Positions 1-5,113 of a stretch of 5,550 nucleotides of DNA are shown piece by piece. Below the pieces are notes generated by a model, which did not search any database, was not told the DNA's origin, and worked only from the letters and a program-made list of their open reading frames with translations. This DNA is from Ruminiclostridium sp. GTDB taxonomy: Bacteria > Bacillota_A > Clostridia > Oscillospirales > Ruminococcaceae. A program made the translations under genes and the position numbers. Numbering within the stretch: position 1 is the stretch's first letter; each line of letters opens with the position of its first letter. The DNA is taken from positions 1-5,550 of the forward strand of contig JAFZOA010000652.1 in assembly GCA_017550775.1 (NCBI GenBank). The letters are read 5' to 3'.

Positions 1-1305
1 CTCAAAGAAGACGCGGAGATCATCATTGTCATCAATTCCTCGGACATTGAAAAGAACAAGGTCAGAGGCGACCTCGGCATAACCTACGACGTTGATGTGA
101 TAAGGCTCATCGGCGTGTTCAGGCGCTTCGGACTGTATGTAAGCAGCGTAGTGCTCACACAGTACGAGAACCAGGTCTCCGCGGACGCCTTCGCCTCCCG
201 TCTCGAGACCATGGGCGTGAAAGTATATCACCACTACAGGATAAGCGGCTACCCCTCCAACCTCTCCCTCATTATGAGCGACGAGGGCTTCGGAAGAAAC
301 GACTTCATAGAGACCTCTCGCCACCTTGTGGTAGTCACCGCACCCGGCCCCGGAAGCGGAAAAATGGCGACCTGTCTGTCCCAGCTCTACCATGAGCACA
401 AGCGCGGCAAAAACGCCGGCTATGCGAAGTTCGAGACCTTCCCGATATGGAATCTCCCCCTCAAACACCCGGTCAACATCGCTTACGAGGCGGCAACCTC
501 CGACCTCAACGACGTGAACATGATCGACCCGTTCCACCTCGAAGCCTACGGCAAGACCACCGTGAACTACAACCGCGACGTGGAGATCTTCCCCGTGCTC
601 GACGCTATGTTCGGAAGCATCTTCGGCACCTCGCCCTACAAATCCCCCACAGACATGGGCGTGAACCTCGCCGGCAACTGCATCGTTGACGACGACGTGG
701 TGAGCGCCGCGGCGAGGGACGAGATAATCCGCCGCTACTACATAGGTCTTTGCGACAGGCGCAAGGGTCTTGTTTCCGAGGACGAGGTATATAAGCTCGA
801 ACTGCTCATGAAGCAAGCTGGCGTGACCACAGCGGACAGAAGGGTAGTTGCCCCGGCGCTCGCCAAGGAGCAGGCTACCGGCAATCCCGCGGCGGCTATG
901 GAGCTTCCCGACGGGACGATACTCACCGGCAAGACCTCAAACCTGCTCGGAGCGTCCTCCGCGCTGCTCCTCAACGCGCTCAAATACTTCGGCGGCATCG
1001 ACGACGGCGAGCTTCTTATGTCCCCGCACGTCATCGAGCCGATACAGGATCTCAAGGTCAACCACCTCGGCAACGCCAATCCGCGCCTGCACACCGACGA
1101 AACTCTGCTTGCGCTCTCGATCTGCGCCAATACGAGCGAGAATGCGAAGAAGGCTATGGAACAGCTCTCGAAGCTTCGCGGCTGCGAGGTACATTCCACC
1201 GTTATCCTCTCCGCCGTTGACGAGCGCACCTTCAAGCGCCTCGGCGTGAACCTCACCTGCGAGCCCAAATACGGTACTCCCGAAAGCCGCGCGGAGGAAA
1301 CATGA
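1..1305 (+). CDS. DUF1846 family protein (5'-truncated by the window)
   Basis: The reading frame is open from the first base and ends at TGA 1303-1305, giving 434 visible residues. Family members are about 500 residues, so roughly the first 65 are missing. It is recognised by strings highly conserved in DUF1846 proteins of Firmicutes and Actinobacteria: IEKNKVRGDLGITYD near residues 17-31, VVVTAPGPGSGKMATC near 110-125, FETFPIWNLPLKHPVN near 143-158 and DPFHLEAYGKTTVNYNRDVE near 174-193. Crystal structures exist for the family, but I know of no established biochemical function. The glycine-rich APGPGSGK segment (bases 340-363) resembles a nucleotide-binding loop but is followed by Met rather than the Ser/Thr of a Walker A motif. 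No signal peptide or membrane segment is visible in this portion, so a cytoplasmic protein is likely. It overlaps walJ by 4 nt, so it is the upstream member of an operon. A GTG at 97 is internal, because the conserved family sequence continues upstream of it. Family confidence is high; function is unknown. Confidence 0.93.
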   Translation, partial: LKEDAEIIIVINSSDIEKNKVRGDLGITYDVDVIRLIGVFRRFGLYVSSVVLTQYENQVSADAFASRLETMGVKVYHHYRISGYPSNLSLIMSDEGFGRNDFIETSRHLVVVTAPGPGSGKMATCLSQLYHEHKRGKNAGYAKFETFPIWNLPLKHPVNIAYEAATSDLNDVNMIDPFHLEAYGKTTVNYNRDVEIFPVLDAMFGSIFGTSPYKSPTDMGVNLAGNCIVDDDVVSAAARDEIIRRYYIGLCDRRKGLVSEDEVYKLELLMKQAGVTTADRRVVAPALAKEQATGNPAAAMELPDGTILTGKTSNLLGASSALLLNALKYFGGIDDGELLMSPHVIEPIQDLKVNHLGNANPRLHTDETLLALSICANTSENAKKAMEQLSKLRGCEVHSTVILSAVDERTFKRLGVNLTCEPKYGTPESRAEET

Positions 1306-2090
1306 GGATCGTGTCACTGTGCAGCTCCAGCAAGGCGAACTGCACTTACATAGAGAGCGGCGGCAAGGGGCTGCTCGTGGACGCAGGGTGCAGCTACAAG
1401 ATGCTCTGCGACGGGCTTAAAGCAGCCGGCCGCGACATTTCCGACGTGAAGGCGGTGTTTGTCACCCACGAACACTCCGACCATGTGAACGGGCTTAAAA
1501 TGCTCACCAAGAAGCTTAACGTGCCGGTTTACGCCTCCGAGGGGACGTGGAGTATGCTGCTCGCGAAGGACAAGGTCTCCCCGGGAACGCAGGTGCGCCT
1601 TGCAAATGACCTTAGCGGTGCGCCTGTCGAGCTGAAGGTCGCCGCGTTCCGTACACCTCACGACAGCGCCGAGAGCGTCTGCTACACCTTCTCCGACCGG
1701 GAGAGCAAGATCGCCGTCTGCACAGACCTCGGACACGTCACGCCCGAGGTGCGCGAAAACCTCACCGGCTCGCGGTTCGTGCTTCTTGAAGCAAACTACG
1801 ACCCGGAGATGATGACCCGCAACCTGCAATATCCCCCGGAGCTCAAACGCCGTATCCGCTCGGATAAAGGTCACCTCGCAAACGGGGACTGCGCGGCGTT
1901 CGCGCGGGATCTGGTAAGGTCGGGGACGGTCTCGATACTGCTCGGGCATCTCAGCCAGAACAACAACACCCCGGAGATAGCGCTGGACACGGTGGAGCGC
2001 GTCCTTGCGGCTTCCGGAGCGGTTCGCGGGAGAGACTATGTGCTGAATGCTGCGGCTGTGGTGGGCAACGGGAAGGCGATAGCGGTTTGA
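1302..2090 (+). CDS. walJ: MBL-fold metallo-hydrolase, WalJ/YycJ family
   Basis: A 262-residue protein, the usual length for the YycJ/WalJ branch of the metallo-beta-lactamase superfamily. It starts with the typical family N-terminus (MRIVSLCSSSKANCTYIE) and a beta-strand ending in VDAG at residues 26-29. The metal-binding motif THEHSDH lies at 55-61 (H56, H58, D60, H61). Further conserved positions are H120 in RTPHDS, D142 in CTDLG, H191 in KGHLAN and H216 in GHLSQNN. A dinuclear metal site and hydrolase activity are therefore expected. The substrate is not settled; family members are proposed to have exonuclease or phosphodiesterase activity, and in Bacillus and Streptococcus the gene sits in the walRK cell-wall regulatory operon. 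Here walRK is not visible and the gene lies between DUF1846 and a radical SAM gene. The ATG overlaps the upstream stop as ATGA (1302-1305), with GGAGG at 1293-1297 as ribosome site, which implies translational coupling. No signal peptide is seen, so it is probably cytoplasmic. Confidence 0.93.
   Translation: MRIVSLCSSSKANCTYIESGGKGLLVDAGCSYKMLCDGLKAAGRDISDVKAVFVTHEHSDHVNGLKMLTKKLNVPVYASEGTWSMLLAKDKVSPGTQVRLANDLSGAPVELKVAAFRTPHDSAESVCYTFSDRESKIAVCTDLGHVTPEVRENLTGSRFVLLEANYDPEMMTRNLQYPPELKRRIRSDKGHLANGDCAAFARDLVRSGTVSILLGHLSQNNNTPEIALDTVERVLAASGAVRGRDYVLNAAAVVGNGKAIAV
2071..2090 (+). promoter_or_regulatory. Ribosome site and TTGA start/stop overlap of the radical SAM gene
   Basis: GGAAGG at 2071-2076 lies inside the end of walJ, 10 nt before TTG 2087. 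The TTG shares its last two bases with the walJ TGA stop (2088-2090), forming a 4-nt TTGA overlap. A rare start codon whose use depends on terminating ribosomes suggests termination-reinitiation coupling, which would keep the radical SAM protein at or below the level of WalJ. The motif positions are seen; the coupling is inferred. Confidence 0.65.
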
Positions 2091-3022
2091 GCACGGGATT
2101 TGCTTTTTCGGACGACAACAAGCGCTACCACACGCTTAGCTACCACAACCGGCACACCTACGGACGGCGCGTGTGTAAGGCGGTAATCGACGCGGGGTTC
2201 ACCTGTCCGAACATCGACGGTACCAAGGGCACGGGCGGCTGTGCCTTTTGCAGCGGCGGAAGCGGTTATTTCACCGCTGACCCCGCTGTTCCTGTTTCCG
2301 AGCAATTCAGGCGCGAAAAGGAGAGGATACTTCGCAAGTACCCCGACGCTCTTGTGATAGCCTACTTTCAGGCGCACACGAACACCTACGCAGAGCTGAG
2401 CACGCTCAAAGCGCTTTACTCCGAGGCAATAAGCGCCGGTGCCGACGGGATCTCCATAGCGACAAGAACGGACTGCATAAATGAGGAAAGTGCGGAGCTT
2501 ATACGCTCCCTCGGAGTTCCCGCGACAGTCGAGCTCGGTCTCCAGTCGATACACGACCGCACCACCGAGAGAATGAACTGTCACCACAGCAGCTCTGATT
2601 TCCTGAACGCGATGAGACTGCTTAAGGAGTACGGAATACGCACCTGTGTGCATCTCATAGACGGGCTGCCCGGCGAGACCCACGAAATGATGTGTGAGAC
2701 TGCCGAGGCGGTAGGGAAGCAGCGTCCGGATGCGGTGAAGATACAGCTTCTCCACGTCATAAAAGGAACACCGCTCCACGAAATGTTCCTGCGCGGTGAA
2801 TATATCCCCATGACCCGGGAGAGCTACATAGACACGGTCGTCCGACAGCTCGGCTATCTCCCGCCCGAAACGGTGATCGAGCGGGTCACCGGCGACGGCG
2901 ATAAACGTACCCTCGTCGCCCCTATGTGGAGCACGGACAAGATCGCCGTTCTCGGCGGGATAGACAGGAGAATGAAGGAGCTCGACGTCTATCAGGGAGA
3001 CTCCTGTTCACAGAAAGCATAA
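2087..3022 (+). CDS. mnmL: Radical SAM protein, YtqA/MnmL type (TIGR01212)
   Basis: A 311-residue radical SAM enzyme of the TIGR01212/YtqA family. The family N-terminus is present (KRYHTLSYHNRHTYGRRVCK at 12-31). The cluster-binding cysteines are C40, C52 and C55 (CPNIDG, then GGCAFC), a long CX11CX2C spacing related to that of Elp3 rather than the usual CX3CX2C. Other family blocks are IAYFQAHTNTY (91-101), GISIATRTDC (121-130), VELGLQ (148-153), HLIDGLPGE (189-197), KIQLLHVIKGTP (218-229) and VTGDG (267-271). YtqA of B. subtilis and its S. mutans homologue were genetically linked to making mnm5s2U34 in tRNA from the cmnm5s2U intermediate and renamed MnmL; the partner methylase MnmM is not in this window. 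The start is TTG 2087 inside the walJ stop (TTGA overlap), supported by GGAAGG at 2071-2076 and because no other in-frame start precedes the conserved N-terminus. It ends with two in-frame stops in tandem (TAATAA, 3020-3025). Family assignment is secure; the specific tRNA role is carried over by homology. Confidence 0.9.
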   Translation: MSTGFAFSDDNKRYHTLSYHNRHTYGRRVCKAVIDAGFTCPNIDGTKGTGGCAFCSGGSGYFTADPAVPVSEQFRREKERILRKYPDALVIAYFQAHTNTYAELSTLKALYSEAISAGADGISIATRTDCINEESAELIRSLGVPATVELGLQSIHDRTTERMNCHHSSSDFLNAMRLLKEYGIRTCVHLIDGLPGETHEMMCETAEAVGKQRPDAVKIQLLHVIKGTPLHEMFLRGEYIPMTRESYIDTVVRQLGYLPPETVIERVTGDGDKRTLVAPMWSTDKIAVLGGIDRRMKELDVYQGDSCSQKA

Positions 3023-3023
3023 T

Positions 3024-3063
3024 AAAACGACCGCTGTGGGGGAACTACAGCGGTCGCGGTTTT
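3024..3063. terminator. Bidirectional intrinsic terminator between convergent operons
   Basis: A perfect 10-bp GC-rich stem, CGACCGCTGT (3028-3037) with ACAGCGGTCG (3047-3056), encloses a 9-nt loop. AAAA (3024-3027) precedes it and TTTT (3060-3063) follows. On the minus strand the U-tract directly abuts the stem (hairpin then TTTTATT), the ideal arrangement for ending the mnmA transcript. On the plus strand three bases (CGG) separate the stem from TTTT, so termination of the walJ/radical SAM transcript may be a little weaker. The plus-strand stop codon is only 5 nt upstream of the stem. mnmA ends 62 nt to the right, so its transcript carries a short 3' tail before the terminator. Confidence 0.88.
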
Positions 3064-3067
3064 ATCG

Positions 3068-3098
3068 GAAATTTCTTAATTTCACTGCATCGTGCAGT
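3068..3098. repeat. Two tandem small hairpins downstream of mnmA
   Basis: Two short inverted repeats sit side by side between the mnmA stop and the large terminator: GAAATT-TCTT-AATTTC (3068-3083) and ACTGCA-TCG-TGCAGT (3084-3098). Each has a perfect 6-bp stem, with loops of 4 and 3 nt. Neither is followed by a U-tract, so they do not look like terminators by themselves. They would fold in the 3' tail of the mnmA message and could influence its stability. The symmetry is directly visible; any function is speculative. Confidence 0.4.
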
Positions 3099-3118
3099 CG
3101 GACGTTGTAAGCAGGGAA

Positions 3119-4195
3119 CTAACATATCACTCCGCCGCCGAGAACCGTGTCTCCGTCGTAGAAGACTACCCGCTGTCCCGGGGTTATCGCGCGCTGCGGG
3201 GTATCGAACTCAACTCTGACAGTGCCGTCGTCAAGCGGGTAAACTGTACACGGCTGCTCTCTCATGCGGTAACGCGTTTTCGCTTTGCATGAAAACGGCG
3301 CTTCGGGGCGCTCAAACGCTATCCAGTTGAGGTCGCTCGCGGTGAGAACGCCGCTGAGAAGCTCCCGGTCGTCTCCGACAAGGAGAGTGTTTGATGCGGT
3401 GTCCTTTCCCGTAACGTACATGGGCTTCCCGAAAGCTATTCCTAACCCCTTGCGCTGTCCTATCGTGTAGTTTATAAGTCCCTCGTGCCGACCCCAGACC
3501 TTTCCGGAGCTGTCGGCAACGTCTCCGGGCGGGTACTCTCTTCCGGTAGTCCGGCGGATGAACGCCGCGTAGTCACCGTCCGGCACGAAACAGATGTCCT
3601 GACTGTCGGATTTGTGTGCGTTCACAAGTCCGTTCCTCTCCGCGAACTCCCGCACCTCCGACTTGCTCATGTTGCCGAGCGGGAACAGCGTGTGTGCAAG
3701 CTGTTCCTGTGTGAGGTCGTAGAGAACGTAGGACTGATCCTTGTCATTCTCGGCTCCGTCGGAAAGCGCCTTTTTCAGCAGCCACCTCCCGCTAACCGGG
3801 TCCTGCTCGATACGCGCGTAATGCCCGGTCGAGATGTAGTCGCAGCCGAGTTCCCGCGCCCTGTCAAGCAACGCTGCAAATTTGATGTACCTGTTGCAGT
3901 CTATACACGGGTTCGGGGTCATCCCACGCTCGTAGAACGAGATGAACCGGTCGATGACATTCTCGCGGAACAGATCTTTCATGTTGTAAACATAGTGCAT
4001 TACATCGAAGCGGGAAGCCACCTCCCGCGCATCGTCAATGTCGCTCAGCGAGCAGCAGGTCTTCTGCCCCGCGACTTCAAACTCACCGTCGTGGAGTTTG
4101 AGCGTCACGCCTATCACATCATATTTATCTTTCAGCATCACAAGCGCCGCAGAGCTGTCGACTCCGCCGCTCATAGCGACCATTACCTTATTCAT
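3119..4195 (-). CDS. mnmA: tRNA-specific 2-thiouridylase MnmA
   Basis: A 358-residue cytoplasmic enzyme that activates the C2 position of wobble U34 in tRNA-Glu, -Gln and -Lys with ATP and inserts sulfur to form s2U34. The N-terminal PP-loop SGGVDSS is at residues 9-15. The catalytic region TPNPCIDCNRYIKF spans 93-106, where C100 matches E. coli C102 and C97 takes the place of E. coli D99. The second catalytic cysteine is C202 in DSQDICF. TGHYARIE (123-130), KDQSYVLY (152-159) and INYTIGQRKGLGI (241-253) are further family signatures, and the C-terminal beta-barrel runs to the end. The CXXC plus distant Cys arrangement (C97, C100, C202) is the variant discussed for a possible [4Fe-4S] site. 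Length is normal and no lesion is seen. The ATG overlaps the stop of the upstream small gene as ATGA (4192-4195), with AAGGA at 4205-4209 as ribosome site. It ends with TAG at 3119-3121, opposite the radical SAM operon. Confidence 0.97.
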   Translation of the reverse strand: MNKVMVAMSGGVDSSAALVMLKDKYDVIGVTLKLHDGEFEVAGQKTCCSLSDIDDAREVASRFDVMHYVYNMKDLFRENVIDRFISFYERGMTPNPCIDCNRYIKFAALLDRARELGCDYISTGHYARIEQDPVSGRWLLKKALSDGAENDKDQSYVLYDLTQEQLAHTLFPLGNMSKSEVREFAERNGLVNAHKSDSQDICFVPDGDYAAFIRRTTGREYPPGDVADSSGKVWGRHEGLINYTIGQRKGLGIAFGKPMYVTGKDTASNTLLVGDDRELLSGVLTASDLNWIAFERPEAPFSCKAKTRYRMREQPCTVYPLDDGTVRVEFDTPQRAITPGQRVVFYDGDTVLGGGVIC

Positions 4196-4449
4196 GCTTT
4201 ACCGTCCTTGTCTTCATTCTTCCGTATCTGCTCATCAAGCACCTGCGGGAAGGTCTTATTCTCCGGCTCACTTCCCGTAGGCGGCTCTGAGGGCTTATCG
4301 CCGCCGTGCTTCTTATGGTACCGGTCGAGCAGCACCAGCACTCCGTATATCAGCGCGAGAGTACCGATTATCATCAGCGCCGAGCTTACGACTCCGCCGA
4401 GACCTTCCCCGGCGGGCATATTCCCCAATGACATAAGCGTAGTTCCCAT
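4192..4449 (-). CDS. Small single-pass membrane protein upstream of mnmA
   Basis: An 85-residue protein I do not recognise. After a short N-terminus rich in Gly and Met comes one hydrophobic segment at about residues 19-41 (GVVSSALMIIGTLALIYGVL and following), ended by the basic stretch DRYHKKHGGDK. The remaining 40 or so residues are charged, Pro/Glu/Lys-rich and probably disordered until a short possible helix near FPQVLDEQIRKN. Positive charges after the segment predict the N-terminus outside and the tail in the cytoplasm. The ATG at 4449 is preferred over one 11 codons upstream (4482), because AAGGGTGG lies just before it and the upstream start would translate that site. The gene overlaps mnmA by 4 nt, so its translation is probably coupled to mnmA. 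A faint resemblance to small gamma subunits of sodium-pump decarboxylases (OadG: one helix plus a charged tail) is too weak to name it. That it is expressed is likely from position and ribosome site; its function is unknown. Confidence 0.72.
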   Translation of the reverse strand: MGTTLMSLGNMPAGEGLGGVVSSALMIIGTLALIYGVLVLLDRYHKKHGGDKPSEPPTGSEPENKTFPQVLDEQIRKNEDKDGKA

Positions 4450-4461
4450 ATATCCACCCTT
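4450..4461 (-). promoter_or_regulatory. Ribosome site that sets the start of the small membrane protein
   Basis: On the minus strand AAGGGTGG (4454-4461) stands 4 nt before ATG 4449. It resembles the AAGGAGG consensus with one substitution in the middle. Its location inside the longer 96-codon frame argues that translation begins at 4449 and not at 4482. Confidence 0.6.
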
Positions 4462-4466
4462 TTTAT

Positions 4467-4491
4467 AATTGATAATTGTCAATTGTCAATT
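4467..4491. repeat. Short 7-bp tandem repeat in the leader region
   Basis: Reading the plus strand, AATTGAT (4467-4473), AATTGTC (4474-4480), AATTGTC (4481-4487) and AATT (4488-4491) form about 3.6 copies of a 7-bp unit. Two copies are exact and one differs at its last two bases. On the minus strand this gives two overlapping-phase TTGACA hexamers 7 bp apart (4484-4489 and 4477-4482). AATTGA and TCAATT on that strand can also pair as a small hairpin. The repeat lies between the predicted leftward promoter and the ribosome site of the small membrane protein, so it would be in the 5' leader. It may be an operator, a relic of promoter duplication, or a low-complexity tract. Confidence 0.6.
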
Positions 4492-4506
4492 CTTATCACG
4501 CATATT

Positions 4507-4535
4507 ATTTTACTATTTTTGCGTAAGAATGTCAA
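4507..4535 (-). promoter_or_regulatory. Leftward sigma-A-type promoter for the small membrane protein-mnmA operon
   Basis: On the minus strand a perfect -35 box TTGACA (4530-4535) is followed after exactly 17 bp by TAAAAT (4507-4512), one mismatch from TATAAT. The start point would fall near 4500. That leaves about 50 nt of leader before ATG 4449, with room for the ribosome site and the 7-bp repeats. It drives away from the rightward promoter, and the two -35 boxes are only 7 bp apart. Prediction is from consensus only. Confidence 0.7.
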
Positions 4536-4542
4536 TTACAAG

Positions 4543-4571
4543 TTGATTTTTTTTTTAGTTTGTGGTATAAT
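4543..4571 (+). promoter_or_regulatory. Rightward extended -10 promoter with a T10 tract in its spacer
   Basis: TTGATT (4543-4548) and a perfect TATAAT (4566-4571) are separated by 17 bp. The bases TGG directly before the -10 box (4563-4565) make it an extended -10 (TGnTATAAT). A run of ten T (4547-4556) begins inside the -35 box and fills half the spacer. Transcription would start near 4578, about 38 nt before the phosphodiesterase ATG. With such a good match it is probably a strong constitutive promoter for the phosphodiesterase and the M16 gene behind it. Confidence 0.85.
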
Positions 4572-4602
4572 AAATTATTGATGTGCAGGAGACGGCAACT
4601 CC

Positions 4603-4608
4603 GGAGGG
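4603..4608 (+). promoter_or_regulatory. Ribosome site that sets the phosphodiesterase start
   Basis: GGAGGG lies 7 nt before ATG 4616. This fixes the start there rather than at the in-frame GTG 4583, which has no ribosome site and would lie only about 5 nt from the predicted transcription start. Confidence 0.8.
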
Positions 4609-4615
4609 CATTTAT

Positions 4616-5098
4616 ATGGACATAACGGTTATTTCCGATACACACGGCGACTTTGAGACCCTGTATGAAATAGTCAGCAGGAATGAAGCTTCCGATCTGT
4701 TCATACATCTCGGAGACGGTGAACAAGAGTTTGCCGATGTTCGCTCTGCCTTCTACACCAAGGCGTTTTTGTTCGTTAAGGGCAACAACGACTGGGACGA
4801 TCACCCGCAGAACATCGTCACCGAGCTCGGCGGAGTTCGGTTCTATATGTGCCACGGACACCGCTTTCCGCGCGCGCAGTTAAGCGACTTCCTCTCCGCC
4901 ACCGCAGTCGCCAATGAGTGCAGGGTAGCGCTGTTCGGGCATACCCATGTAGCCGTGAACGAGAATGTGAACGGGGTGCTTTTGTTCAACCCGGGAAGCA
5001 CCACTCTTCCTCGCGGCGGCGTTCCGCCCACATACGGACGGATAACGATCGACTCCGACGGCAATGTGAATGCCGTTCATATACCTATCGACTTCTGA
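4616..5098 (+). CDS. YfcE/MJ0936-family metallophosphodiesterase
   Basis: A 160-residue calcineurin-like phosphoesterase, the normal size of the compact YfcE/MJ0936 family (TIGR00040). All metal-ligand motifs are present in order: SDTHG (D8, H10), HLGDGE (D34), GNND (N58), CHGH (H80) and GHTH (H109, H111), followed by NPGS (124-127). Members hydrolyse phosphodiesters in vitro with Mn2+ or a similar divalent metal; the cellular substrate is not established. There is no signal peptide, so it should act in the cytoplasm. GNND replaces the common GNCD, a tolerated change because the Asn and not the third residue binds metal. It starts at ATG 4616 behind GGAGGG and is driven by the extended -10 promoter upstream. 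The next gene begins 15 nt after its TGA stop, so the two probably share a transcript. In many Gram-positive genomes such a gene lies beside rph and an inosine/xanthosine triphosphatase gene; neither is seen here. Confidence 0.93.
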   Translation: MDITVISDTHGDFETLYEIVSRNEASDLFIHLGDGEQEFADVRSAFYTKAFLFVKGNNDWDDHPQNIVTELGGVRFYMCHGHRFPRAQLSDFLSATAVANECRVALFGHTHVAVNENVNGVLLFNPGSTTLPRGGVPPTYGRITIDSDGNVNAVHIPIDF

Positions 5099-5103
5099 AA
5101 GGA
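5099..5103 (+). promoter_or_regulatory. Ribosome site of the TTG-started M16 gene
   Basis: AAGGA at 5099-5103 begins directly after the phosphodiesterase stop and stands 10 nt before TTG 5114. An in-frame TGA at 5105-5107 rules out any earlier start, and the ATG at 5104 is in a different frame that closes after 24 codons. TTG 5114 is therefore the only start that keeps the conserved N-terminus. The alternative, GTG 5150, would remove about 12 residues. Confidence 0.6.
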
Positions 5104-5113
5104 ATGAGACAAA

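Noticed and set aside
340..363. Walker A ATPase motif in the DUF1846 protein
   Set aside because: APGPGSGK is followed by Met-Ala instead of Ser/Thr and no Walker B was identified, so ATPase activity is not claimed.
1314..1949. 211-codon minus-strand frame antisense to walJ
   Set aside because: Composition-driven shadow with no family resemblance; the plus-strand gene is certain.
2036..2779. 247-codon minus-strand frame antisense to the radical SAM gene
   Set aside because: It is fully opposed to a well-supported enzyme, shows no domain and would run across the walJ/radical SAM junction. No promoter or ribosome site supports it.
3485..4468. 327-codon plus-strand frame antisense to mnmA
   Set aside because: It lies almost wholly opposite mnmA, which has every family motif. 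Its translation shows no recognisable domain, and it has no ribosome site. It is a shadow frame produced by GC-rich codon use.
4450..4482. Upstream ATG at 4482 giving a 96-residue form of the small membrane protein
   Set aside because: The extra residues (MTIINYKKGGY) would be encoded by the repeat and the ribosome site of the 4449 start, and nothing resembling a ribosome site precedes 4482.
4462..4489. Second leftward promoter: TTGACA (4484-4489), 16 bp, TATAAA (4462-4467) on the minus strand
   Set aside because: The boxes look good, but transcription would start near 4455, inside the ribosome site, leaving no usable leader. It may be a minor or decoy element; the pair at 4507-4535 fits better.
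4588..4602. Small hairpin GGAG-n7-CTCC in the phosphodiesterase leader as a regulatory element
   Set aside because: A 4-bp stem is within chance expectation, and no riboswitch or attenuator structure is visible in the roughly 38-nt leader.
4583..4615. GTG 4583 as start of the phosphodiesterase
   Set aside because: It would add 11 residues before the normal family N-terminus, lies about 5 nt from the predicted transcription start and lacks a ribosome site. ATG 4616 has GGAGGG at the right distance.
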